DNA from: Rhodoferax sp.
Lineage (GTDB): Bacteria > Pseudomonadota > Gammaproteobacteria > Burkholderiales > Burkholderiaceae_C
Assembly (NCBI RefSeq): GCF_012927445.1
Contig: NZ_JABBPD010000004.1
Span: 655,039 to 719,038 of the forward strand
Length of the DNA: 64,000 nucleotides
Direction: 5' to 3'
Below are positions 8,503-16,325 of this stretch, in pieces. The translations under genes and the position numbers were made by a program. Within the stretch, counting starts at the first letter, position 1. Each line of letters opens with the position of its first letter. The notes beneath the pieces were generated by a model. That model saw only the letters and a program-made list of their open reading frames with translations, did no database searches and had not been told where the DNA came from.

Positions 8503-8858
8503 GCACCACCACAAAGACCGAGTCCATCGCGCCGAAGATGCCTGTTTTCACCACATCAGCGGCAATGACACTGCTGTGGAAAAAAGCCGCGCTAAAGCTG
8601 CAAACGGACGAACTGGAATGGTTTGCTGACGGAGCCGGGAATGAGGTCAATACGCAAACGCACTCAATGGCCGATTTTTTGATGGCGCTTGGGAGCATGG
8701 TCGGCAGCGACACCGAATCCGGTTCATTCCAAGACGCTGATGACGTGTCAAACCTGCTGTACAGCTTGTCGCACCAGTTAAGCACACTCAACGGCCTGGT
8801 AAACATTGCAGTCGATGCCAGCTACCTCGTACGCCTGGCGCTGAAAGGTCAACCATGA
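8499..8858 (+). CDS. small hypothetical protein
   Basis: A 119-residue protein starting in an ATGA overlap. It is mixed, mostly helical (TTSAAMTLLWKKAALKLQTDELEWF, then a Leu-rich segment LLYSLSHQLSTLNGLVNIAVDASYLV). I recognise no family. Its N-terminal MSTTTKT wording resembles the starts of its neighbours (MSTTTNTSTP, MTTINTTTP), which suggests these small genes may share an ancestral leader segment. It ends in an ATGA overlap with the interrupted gene downstream. Confidence 0.55.
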   Translation: MSTTTKTESIAPKMPVFTTSAAMTLLWKKAALKLQTDELEWFADGAGNEVNTQTHSMADFLMALGSMVGSDTESGSFQDADDVSNLLYSLSHQLSTLNGLVNIAVDASYLVRLALKGQP

Positions 8859-9067
8859 GCACCACGACCAACACCAGCACACCCGGCCGCCGTGTCGACC
8901 AACTGCGCACCGCCGTCGGGATGCTTGACGCGGCAAAAATGTAGTTGCACAAATTCACCCCAGACATGGACCGGGCCTACGACTTTGCGGAGACCGCCTT
9001 TGACAGCATCGCCCTGATGCGGATTCAGGATGCAGCCGCTACACGCAATGGGAGGGCTGCATCATGA
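8855..9067 (+). pseudogene. small gene interrupted by an in-frame amber codon
   Basis: From ATG 8855 (ATGA overlap with the previous gene) the frame reads 29 codons to TAG at 8942-8944. It then continues open for another 40 codons to TGA 9065-9067, which itself overlaps the next ATG. The second half (FTPDMDRAYDFAETAFDSIALMRIQDAA) is coding-like and resembles the helical composition of the neighbours. The simplest reading is a nonsense mutation in a once 70-residue protein; amber suppression is a less likely alternative. Confidence 0.6.
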
Positions 9068-9171
9068 GCGCCAAATCTATTATTGACACAGCCGCCGCCC
9101 CCGGAAAACCCTGCGCCTCCATGGGTCCGCCTGATCGCTTCTTTCGCAAGCCGCGCCCGGCTTTGAGCTAA
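9064..9171 (+). CDS. 35-residue hypothetical peptide
   Basis: The ATG at 9064 overlaps the TGA of the interrupted gene (ATGA), and GGGAGGG lies about 10 bases upstream. The product (MSAKSIIDTAAAPGK, then PPDRFFRKPRPALS) is short and ends in a basic, Pro-rich tail. It is called because of its position at the end of a chain of coupled genes, not because of any homology. It could equally be a truncated relic. Confidence 0.35.
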   Translation: MSAKSIIDTAAAPGKPCASMGPPDRFFRKPRPALS

Positions 9172-9240
9172 TATTCAGTCACACCGCGACACAAACAATC
9201 ATGACGTGTCAAAACTGCAACAACGTGAGACACAAAAAGT

Positions 9241-9268
9241 TTTGACGGTACTTTTGACGGTACTTTTA
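9241..9268 (+). repeat. tandem TTTGACGGTACT repeats (candidate integrase arm sites)
   Basis: TTTTGACGGTACT occurs twice in tandem with a 12-bp period (about 9240-9265). A related ATTGACGGTATT copy lies near 9449-9460, inside an 11-bp inverted repeat (ATACCAACAAA 9439-9449 / TTTGTTGGTAT 9461-9471). Arrays like this commonly flank tyrosine integrase genes as arm-type binding sites, and a decayed integrase begins just downstream. The functional assignment is inference. Confidence 0.5.
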
Positions 9269-9287
9269 TTAATCAACTTTCAAGAAT

Positions 9288-9337
9288 CCAGCACCCATGA
9301 GGGTTACAAGCCGTTTTGTGATTCCTGTCGAGGACCA
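9288..9337 (+). repeat. att-like repeat, left copy
   Basis: Blocks 9288-9307 and 9323-9337 match the copy at 11152-11200: CCAGCAYCCATGMGGGTTAC (18 of 20 identical) and TCCTGTCGAG followed by GACCA or ACCA. The two copies bracket the integrase remnant and the PEP-CTERM gene. An imperfect direct repeat next to a tyrosine integrase fits the ends of an old integrated element. The divergence means that neither copy is necessarily an active att site. Confidence 0.45.
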
Positions 9338-9370
9338 TTTAATCGTTTCAGACCGTATCAGAAGACCTCA

Positions 9371-9405
9371 AAACCCGCGTAGCTCATAGCTACAGCGGGT
9401 TTTTT
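9371..9405 (+). terminator. intrinsic terminator
   Basis: AAACCCGC (9371-9378) pairs with GCGGGTTT (9395-9402), with an inner GTAGCT/AGCTAC stem and a CAT loop, followed by a T run to 9405. It would end transcripts from the small-gene run upstream, just before the integrase remnant. Confidence 0.8.
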
Positions 9406-9471
9406 ATTGCCTCACATCATCTCAGGGGCTGACATGACATACCAACAAATTGACGGTATTTTTGTTGGTAT

Positions 9472-9930
9472 TTGCGAAGTACCCACAACCGAGATACCAA
9501 CAAGGTGGCGAACTGGCTCAAGAAAGATATTTACCCGCATATCGACAAGATGCCCATATCCGCCATCGGGCCACGTGACGTGCAGGCCGTCGGACGCAGG
9601 AGGGAAGCCCGGCTGGTGTTTGACATTGCCAAACGCATCATTCAAATCTGTGGACAGGTGTTCCACTACGCAGTGCCAGAGCGCAACGTGACAGCCGACC
9701 GGCGCGGCGCATTGCAGCAAGCAGAGAAAAAGGATTACGCAGCCATCATGCTCCCCAGAAAGGCAGGCGACCTGATGCGCTCAATATTCGACTACAGCGG
9801 GCACCTTTACACGGTGGCGGCGCTCAAACTGTCCCCACTGGTAGTTTGTACGCCCCGGCGAATTATGCAAGGCCGAATGGGCAGAAGTGATTTTGAAGCG
9901 GCCGTGTTGAATGTCACCATTGAAAAATAA
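9472..9930 (+). pseudogene. decayed P4-type tyrosine integrase fragment
   Basis: The 152-codon frame contains recognisable core-binding-domain pieces of P4/DUF4102-type integrases: VANWLKKDIYPHIDKMPISAIGPRDVQAV, IIQICGQVFHYAV, TADRRGALQQAEKKDYAAI, then YTVAALKLSPLV. The following 'RPGELR.AEW' region is scrambled (CTPRRIMQGRMGRSDF) and the frame stops near the usual NVP(I/A)EK. The N-terminal arm-binding domain and the whole catalytic C-terminus (the Arg-His-Tyr residues) are missing, so it cannot be active. It marks the int end of a mobile element. Confidence 0.8.
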
Positions 9931-9952
9931 AAAGCCCCGCAAAAAGCGAGGC
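9926..9952 (-). terminator. intrinsic terminator of the PEP-CTERM gene
   Basis: On the minus strand, GCCTCGC (9952-9946) pairs with GCGGGGC (9940-9934), with one G-U pair and a five-base loop, followed by a T run. It lies about 22 bp after the stop codon of the minus-strand PEP-CTERM gene. Confidence 0.75.
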
Positions 9953-9973
9953 CTCGAGTGAAAGCGTAAGAGC

Positions 9974-10549
9974 TTAGATCTTGCGGCGGCGTGATGCTGC
10001 CAAACCTGCCAACGCCAGCCCGACCAAGGCGAGTGAGGCTGGCTCGGGTACTACCTGCACGTTGTCGAGCATCATGAAGCCCGGATCATCCCGGAACGAG
10101 AATCTGATGGTTGACGTAGCGGCACCGGCCAGAACCGTGTAGTCATAGGCTCCAGATCCACCGCCGGGAGGATTCGTCAAGCTCAGCAAATTCGTCGTTG
10201 ATCCGCTGATCCATTCAGCCAAGAAAGAACCTGGCGAACCATTGTCATTTATAAAGTCAAAGTGAACGTGTATCGGGGCACCGATTTGAGTTCCGAAAGA
10301 CTGGAAAATCCCGCCGACCGAACCAACGGGTCCGAAGAAGGCATCGCATTGGCCCTCAGGTACCCCGATGCCCGGACATTGAACGCCGCTAAAACCGGTG
10401 TTGCCGAACTGTGTCCAACCGCTAAAGTCACCGGTCTCGAAGCCACCGTTGGTCACCTTGTTGGCCATTGCCGACGCAGATAAGGTCAAGAGCCCAGCCG
10501 CGACGGCCAGACTGCCCAGGAGGCGAAGAATTACGGGATTAGCTTTCAT
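9974..10549 (-). CDS. PEP-CTERM sorting-domain exported protein
   Basis: A 191-residue protein from ATG 10549 (MKANPVILRLLGSLAVAAG), chosen because it gives a clean signal peptide cleaved near SASAMA; the 47-residue upstream extension is not protein-like. The body (NKVTNGGFETGDFSGWTQFG...) looks like a galactose-binding-type beta-sandwich. It ends in VPEPASLAL, a hydrophobic helix and RRRK, the classic PEP-CTERM signal processed by exosortase in EPS-forming Gram-negatives. No exosortase is in this window. It sits alone between the integrase remnant and the second att-like repeat, with its own terminator. Confidence 0.9.
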   Translation of the reverse strand: MKANPVILRLLGSLAVAAGLLTLSASAMANKVTNGGFETGDFSGWTQFGNTGFSGVQCPGIGVPEGQCDAFFGPVGSVGGIFQSFGTQIGAPIHVHFDFINDNGSPGSFLAEWISGSTTNLLSLTNPPGGGSGAYDYTVLAGAATSTIRFSFRDDPGFMMLDNVQVVPEPASLALVGLALAGLAASRRRKI

Positions 10550-10761
10550 AACAAAGTTCCTTAGTTTAGATTTTGAGGTCCGGCAGACGACTTCAATCAG
10601 CAAAATCTGAAAGATGGCTTGCCGGATCGCTTGATAAAAAGCAATTCCCAGGCCAGTTTGCGATAAGCACGTGAATTTGACGTGCGGCAAGAGTGAAAAC
10701 CAATATGAAAATCAGTCGATGCGCACACGCCGTGCTTCACCGACCGCAATAGCATGTAAAT

Positions 10762-10795
10762 AATTCCGACATCTAAATAACAAATTCCGACACCT
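10762..10795 (+). repeat. AATTCCGACAYCT direct repeat pair
   Basis: AATTCCGACATCT (10762-10774) and AATTCCGACACCT (10783-10795) are spaced exactly 21 bp, two helical turns. Multiple short repeats of this type are known near the ends of some IS21-like elements, and an operator is the other option. No transposase remains nearby. Confidence 0.45.
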
Positions 10796-11151
10796 CAATG
10801 ACATCATGACGGCTTTGACCGGTCTAAGACTCCACAGCAAACCGCTGTGACTCAGTTTGGGATCTGTGGCTCGATCCTTTCACACGCCTGAAGGCATCCG
10901 ACGGCGAAGAGTAGCGCAAGGGTCAGCCGTTCAAATTGGGATACGGGGGATCAAAAGTCTGGAGGTTCTCGGCATCGAAAACCCCTCAATATTTCACGTG
11001 CACCAAAGATCCCACGCTGGAAAATATTCAAACTGGCGTGCCGGTTTTCCGCTGGACGCTTAAAGCATTGCATGGCGCACCCAATCATTGCGAGCCAAAA
11101 CAGAGACACTTTGATGAATAACAGTATTTTTTAAACCGGTTTGATTGAAAC

Positions 11152-11200
11152 CCAGCATCCATGCGGGTTACCGGCTAATATGAGAGTCCTGTCGAGACCA
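11152..11200 (+). repeat. att-like repeat, right copy
   Basis: This is the partner of 9288-9337 (see there). The first block is part of a perfect hairpin: AACCC, then GCAT-CC-ATGC, then GGGTT (11149-11169). The copy lies 58 bp upstream of a DUF3096-type gene, at the junction between accessory DNA and core genes, so it may be the chromosomal side of the junction. Confidence 0.4.
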
Positions 11201-11257
11201 GTCTCGCGGCGCTTTCATTTTCTTTGTTTCATTGACTCACCACCGAAAAAGGCCGCT

Positions 11258-11410
11258 ATGAACATCACTTTGCATTTAATCCCTATCGTCTCGCTCATTG
11301 CCGGAATCGTGATCCTCATCATGCCGCGGCTGCTGTCGACCATCGTCGCCGTTTACCTGATCGTGGTCGGTCTGGTCGGCTTGTTTGGTTCGGGCAACTT
11401 TCTTCGCTGA
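11258..11410 (+). CDS. DUF3096-type small membrane protein
   Basis: A 50-residue protein from ATG 11258 (MNITLHLIPIVSLIAG), with a continuation I recognise as the DUF3096 family: two hydrophobic helices with IVILIMPRLLSTIVAVYLIVVGLVGL between them. It is a predicted inner-membrane protein of unknown role. The frame is open further upstream, but only this start gives the family's normal length. It converges with the permease gene, whose stop lies 1 bp away. Confidence 0.8.
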   Translation: MNITLHLIPIVSLIAGIVILIMPRLLSTIVAVYLIVVGLVGLFGSGNFLR

Positions 11411-11411
11411 C

Positions 11412-13058
11412 TCAGCGCGACGGCGCGCGCAGCGTGCGGCTCAGCAGCATGACCGGAATCAAGCCCACCAGCACCAGCGCCAGCGATGGCAGGGCGGCCT
11501 CGCCCAGGCGTTCATCCCGCGCCAACTGGTAAGCCACCACGGCCAGGGTGTCGCTGTCGAATGGACGCAGCACCAGGGTGGCAGGCAGTTCCTTCATCAC
11601 ATCGACAAACACCAGCAAGGCGGCGGCCGCCGTGGAGCGTTTGAGCAGCGGCCAGTGCACACGGCGCATCAGCGCCATATCGCGCGTGCCCAGCATGCGG
11701 GCCGAATCGTCAAAACTCGCGGGAATCCGGGCATAGCCGCTTTGCAGCGACTGCAGCGCGACGGCGGAAAAGCGCACCAGATAAGCCCAGATGAGCCCGA
11801 GCGACGTGGCGGTCAACACATAGCCCACACTGCTTTGTGGCGCCACGGACTGTAGCCAGCCGACCGGCAGCAACAGCCCGACGACCAGCACCGCACCGGG
11901 CACGGCATAACCCAGGCCGACCAGTTGCACCGCCAGCCGGGTCGGCAGGTCGGGCCGGCGCCGCATGTTGAACGCAAGCAGCAAGGCCAGCGCCACCGCC
12001 AGCACGGCGCTGATGGCGCCCAGCCGCAGGCTGTTCAGGGACCAGCCCAGAAACTGCCCCCACGACAAGACCGACCAGTCCGCCAGCAAGGGCCGCAGCA
12101 TGAACAACACCGGCAGCACAAAGCCGATCAGCACCGGCGCACCGCACAGCAACCAGGCCAGCCACTTGGCAGGACCCTGCAAAGCGAGCGGCCGGGCATC
12201 CATGGCACCGGCGCGGCCACCGCGGGCCGCAGCAAAGCGCATGCGTTTTTGCGCCCGGCGCTCCAGGAACAAGAGCAGCGCCACCAACAGCAACAGCAGG
12301 GTGGCCAGCTGGGCGGCGGCAATGCGGTTGTCCATGGAAAGCCAGGCCTTGTAAATGCCGGCCGTAAAGGTCTGAATGCCGAAGTAACTGGCCACCCCAA
12401 AATCGGCCAGGGTTTCCATCAATGCCAAGGCCATGCCGGCCGCTACGGCGGGTCGGGCCAGCGGCAAAGCCACTTCCAGGATACGGCGGCGCATGGGCGC
12501 GCCCAGCAGCCGTGCGGCTTCCATCAGGTGCGCGGCGCGTTCGCCCAGTGCGGTGCGGGCCAGCAAATACACATAGGGATAGAGCGAAAAGGTGAACACC
12601 CAGGCCGCGCCGCCCAGACTGCGAATCTCCGGAAACACCCGGCCCTCCAGCCCCAGCGTCGTGCGCAGGAAGGTCTGCAACGGGCCACTGAACTGAAGAA
12701 AATCGGTATAGGCATAGGCCACCACGTAGGCGGGCATGGCCAGCGGCAACAACAAGGCCCATTCAAAAATCCGGCGCCCGGGAAACTCAAACATGGTCAC
12801 GGCAGCGGCGGCAGACAGGCCGACCAGCACCACACCGATGCCGACCATCACGCACAGGCGCACGGTGGTCCACACGTAATCGGGCAACACGGTGCTGCTC
12901 ATCTCCTGCAGGATCTGCGCGGCTGCCGCACCCGAGTCACCCCACGGCAGCCAAGACGCGAACACCGCGACCACCGGCAGCATGAAGGCGACGGTCAGGA
13001 TCAACAACAGAAATTGGCGCAGCCGGCGAAGTCGTTGCAGAGACATGAAAGGGATCAT
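11412..13058 (-). CDS. iron(III)-type ABC transporter permease (FbpB-like)
   Basis: A 548-residue polytopic protein made of two tandem permease halves, the usual design of FbpB/AfuB/SfuB-type importers. Each half carries an EAA-like loop (first half ERAAHLMEAARLLGAPMRRRILEVALPLARPA, second half ARIPASFDDSARMLGTRD...LPLLKRS). The start could be ATG 13058 or 13046. It is divergent from the ATPase gene, with 45 bp between them and a Fur-box-like sequence inside. No periplasmic binding protein is adjacent. The substrate (ferric iron) is inferred from family and regulation; thiamine or spermidine relatives are possible. Confidence 0.85.
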   Translation of the reverse strand: MIPFMSLQRLRRLRQFLLLILTVAFMLPVVAVFASWLPWGDSGAAAAQILQEMSSTVLPDYVWTTVRLCVMVGIGVVLVGLSAAAAVTMFEFPGRRIFEWALLLPLAMPAYVVAYAYTDFLQFSGPLQTFLRTTLGLEGRVFPEIRSLGGAAWVFTFSLYPYVYLLARTALGERAAHLMEAARLLGAPMRRRILEVALPLARPAVAAGMALALMETLADFGVASYFGIQTFTAGIYKAWLSMDNRIAAAQLATLLLLLVALLLFLERRAQKRMRFAAARGGRAGAMDARPLALQGPAKWLAWLLCGAPVLIGFVLPVLFMLRPLLADWSVLSWGQFLGWSLNSLRLGAISAVLAVALALLLAFNMRRRPDLPTRLAVQLVGLGYAVPGAVLVVGLLLPVGWLQSVAPQSSVGYVLTATSLGLIWAYLVRFSAVALQSLQSGYARIPASFDDSARMLGTRDMALMRRVHWPLLKRSTAAAALLVFVDVMKELPATLVLRPFDSDTLAVVAYQLARDERLGEAALPSLALVLVGLIPVMLLSRTLRAPSR

Positions 13059-13073
13059 CCGACTTTGTGCAAA

Positions 13074-13088
13074 TGAGAATTGTAAGCA
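13074..13088. promoter_or_regulatory. candidate Fur box between divergent iron-transport genes
   Basis: TGAGAATTGTAAGCA compares with the 7-1-7 Fur consensus TGATAAT-N-ATTATCA: 6 of 7 in the left half and 4 of 7 in the right. It sits centrally in the 45-bp gap between the permease and ATPase start codons, where one site could repress both directions. The right half is weak. Confidence 0.45.
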
Positions 13089-13103
13089 TCTACAATCAAC
13101 TTC

Positions 13104-14195
<1,092 letters not shown>

Positions 14196-14198
14196 GAA

Positions 14199-14215
14199 GC
14201 TATTAATTCAATAGC
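14199..14215 (+). repeat. GCTAT-N7-ATAGC dispersed repeat, short copy
   Basis: GCTATTAATTCAATAGC lies 3 bp after the ATPase stop codon. It carries only the 17-nt palindromic head of the repeat family found at nine other places in the window; the GGGGGCTA tail is absent. Confidence 0.6.
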
Positions 14216-14405
14216 AACCAAGCACGTCACCGATGCAGAAGAATTGCGACGGCGAACCAGCCAACGGCAACCAACCTTTGCCGTTGGCGGGACATGGCGA
14301 ATGCGCTCGTCGCACCGAAAGGGTGCCAGGTAGTAACATGGTTCGATCAGGGTAAACCCAAGTAACTTTTTTGCTTTTCCTCATTTGAAAACCGGATCAT
14401 TGACC

Positions 14406-15557
14406 ATGAAAATTGCGCTCCCTTCTTCTGTTTCACTTCGCCTGACTGCGGCGGCCGTACTGAGCCTGATGGCCGCCACGGCCTTCGCCCAGGAGGTCCA
14501 GACCGTCCGGATCGCCCACGCCGGCCCCACGTCCGGCGGCATTGCCCACATCGGCAAGGACACAGAGAACGGCGTGCGCCTCGCCATTGACGAGCTGAAC
14601 ACCCAGGCGGTCGTGATTGGCGGCAAAAAGATCAAGTTCGAACTGGTCGCCGAGGACGATGCGGGCGATCCGCGTCAGGCCACCGCGGTGGCGCAGAAAC
14701 TGTGCGACGCCAAGGTGGCCGCTGTGGTGGGCCACCTGCAATCGGGCACCACCATCCCGGCGTCCACGATTTACAACCGCTGCGGCCTGCCGCACATCAC
14801 CGCCGCCGCCACCAACCCGGACCTGACCAAGCCCGGCTACCCGACGACCTTTCGCCTGATCGCCAACGACAACGCGCTCGGCGCAGCGCTGGCCTACTTT
14901 GCCCATGACGCGCTCAAGATCAAGACCATTGCCGTCATTGACGACCGCACCGCCTACGGCCAGGGTCTGGCGGTCGTGTTCAAGAACACCGCCCAGCAAA
15001 AGGGCATGCAGATCGTGGCCGAGGAGTTCACCACCGACAAGGCGACCGACTTCACCGCCATCCTGACCGCCATCAAGAGCAAAAAGCCCGATGCCATCTT
15101 CTATGGCGGCCTCGATGCCCAAGCGGGCCCGATGCTGCGCCAGATGGAGCAGCTGGGCATGGCGAATGTCAAATATTTTGGCGGCGACGCACTCTGCACC
15201 GAAAAACTGTCCGAACTGTCCAGCATGGCGGGCACGCTGAAGAACGTGACCTGCGCCACCGGTGGCGCGTCGGTGCAGAAGATGCAGGGCGGCAACGCCT
15301 GGAAGAAGAAGTACGACGCCCGCTTCCCCGGCCAGTTCCAGATCTACAGCCCCTATGCCTACGATGCAACCTTTGTGCTGGTCGAGGCCATGAAACGCGC
15401 CAACTCGGTGGACCCCAAGGTCTATGCGCCGTTCATCAGCAAGACCCAGTACAAGGGCGTCACTGCCAACATCGCATTCACCTCCAAAGGCGAGTTGACG
15501 ACCCCGGCCGTCACGCTCTACACCTTCAAGAACAACGTGCGCGCCGCGCTGAACTGA
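14406..15557 (+). CDS. branched-chain amino acid ABC transporter substrate-binding protein (LivJ/LivK-like)
   Basis: A 383-residue periplasmic protein from ATG 14406, with a signal peptide ending AATAFAQE; an in-frame TTG at 14385 was rejected. The mature part begins VQTVRIAHAGPTSGGIAHIGKD and contains AEDDAGDPRQATAVAQKL and YNRCGLPHITAAATNPDLT, characteristic of the type I periplasmic binding fold of the Leu/Ile/Val family. No permease or ATPase genes for this system are adjacent, so it may serve a transporter encoded elsewhere. The ligand could be an amino acid, amide or aromatic acid. Confidence 0.88.
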   Translation: MKIALPSSVSLRLTAAAVLSLMAATAFAQEVQTVRIAHAGPTSGGIAHIGKDTENGVRLAIDELNTQAVVIGGKKIKFELVAEDDAGDPRQATAVAQKLCDAKVAAVVGHLQSGTTIPASTIYNRCGLPHITAAATNPDLTKPGYPTTFRLIANDNALGAALAYFAHDALKIKTIAVIDDRTAYGQGLAVVFKNTAQQKGMQIVAEEFTTDKATDFTAILTAIKSKKPDAIFYGGLDAQAGPMLRQMEQLGMANVKYFGGDALCTEKLSELSSMAGTLKNVTCATGGASVQKMQGGNAWKKKYDARFPGQFQIYSPYAYDATFVLVEAMKRANSVDPKVYAPFISKTQYKGVTANIAFTSKGELTTPAVTLYTFKNNVRAALN

Positions 15558-15572
15558 AGCCCGCCAGGTCCG

Positions 15573-16325
15573 CTACGCGGCCAGCCGCAGCGCCGCAATG
15601 GTGTTGCGCACATCGGCGGCCCAGGCGCGGCGGTCGCGGCCCTGGAAGAATTCGGGCTCGCCAAACGTCACCACCGCGCACAGCGGCGGTGCGATCAGCG
15701 TGCGCCAGATGGAGCCCAGCAAGGTGTCGTGGTCGATATAACACGGCGCCAGGCTGTGCGCACCGCTGGCGGCGTCGGCAAAGCGCAAGGCCACCGGCAG
15801 GACCGACACATTGGCGGCGATGGCGGCTTGAAACAAATTGGCATGAAAAGGCAACAAATCCACCCCGTTGCTGGTGGTGCCTTCGGGGAAGATCGCCAGG
15901 ATGTCGCCCGCATGCAGGCGCTCGGCCATGTGGTGCACCACGCGCATGGCGTCACGCCGGGAGTCACGTTCAATGAACAGCGTGCCGGCACCGGTGGCCA
16001 GCGTGCCGATCAGCGGCCAATGGCGGACGTCGGCTTTGGAGACAAAGCGGCAGTGACGCGCGGCGTGCATCACCACAATGTCCAGCCACGAAATGTGATT
16101 GGCCGCCAGCAACACCGGGCCGTGCACGGGCGGCTTGCCAACCACTATTAATTTAATAGCTAGCCGCGCAAGCAGGACAAGGGCCCAGGCCTTAATTCGT
16201 GCTTCTTTTTGCGGGGACGACAGCTTGGGAAAAACAAAGACGACCGTGAGCAAACCGGTCACGATGTGCGACAGCGTTCGCACGCACTTCCAGCCGGCGA
16301 ACAGGCGGACGTTGATGCGCTGCAT
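15573..16325 (-). CDS. plsC: 1-acyl-sn-glycerol-3-phosphate acyltransferase (PlsC-like)
   Basis: A 250-residue membrane-associated acyltransferase converting lysophosphatidic to phosphatidic acid. Motif I is NHISWLD (HX4D) and motif III is FPEGTTS; GTLFIERDSRRD is motif II. I chose ATG 16325 because it overlaps the pyrC' stop codon as TGATG and gives the family's normal N-terminus, rather than the 40-residue extension inside pyrC'. It is the last gene of the pyrR-pyrB-pyrC' operon. A GCTAT-type repeat lies inside the coding region at 16144-16175 and encodes part of ARLAIKLIVV just before the acyltransferase domain. Confidence 0.88.
   Translation of the reverse strand: MQRINVRLFAGWKCVRTLSHIVTGLLTVVFVFPKLSSPQKEARIKAWALVLLARLAIKLIVVGKPPVHGPVLLAANHISWLDIVVMHAARHCRFVSKADVRHWPLIGTLATGAGTLFIERDSRRDAMRVVHHMAERLHAGDILAIFPEGTTSNGVDLLPFHANLFQAAIAANVSVLPVALRFADAASGAHSLAPCYIDHDTLLGSIWRTLIAPPLCAVVTFGEPEFFQGRDRRAWAADVRNTIAALRLAA
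16144..16175 (+). repeat. dispersed repeat copy inside plsC
   Basis: CTATTAATTTAATAGC followed by TAGCCGCGCAAGCAGG matches the head and middle of the dispersed repeat (compare 56555-56603), with one base changed at the 5' edge. It is read in plsC in the antisense orientation without a stop and encodes LARLAIKLIV. Confidence 0.6.

Larger units (their letters stand above)
10550..11257. other. 708-bp region without a convincing gene
   Basis: This interval holds a pair of AATTCCGACA repeats (10762-10795) and the right att-like copy (11152-11200); both are listed. The short ORFs at 10857-11063 and 10936-11121 have no domain, ribosome-binding site or neighbour support. The 11100s carry an AACCC-A-GCAT-CC-ATGC-GGGTT hairpin that overlaps the att-like repeat. 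I see no further gene. Confidence 0.6.

Noticed and set aside
11925..13076. 383-codon plus-strand frame opposite the permease gene
   Set aside because: His/Gln-rich antisense artefact of a membrane-protein gene.
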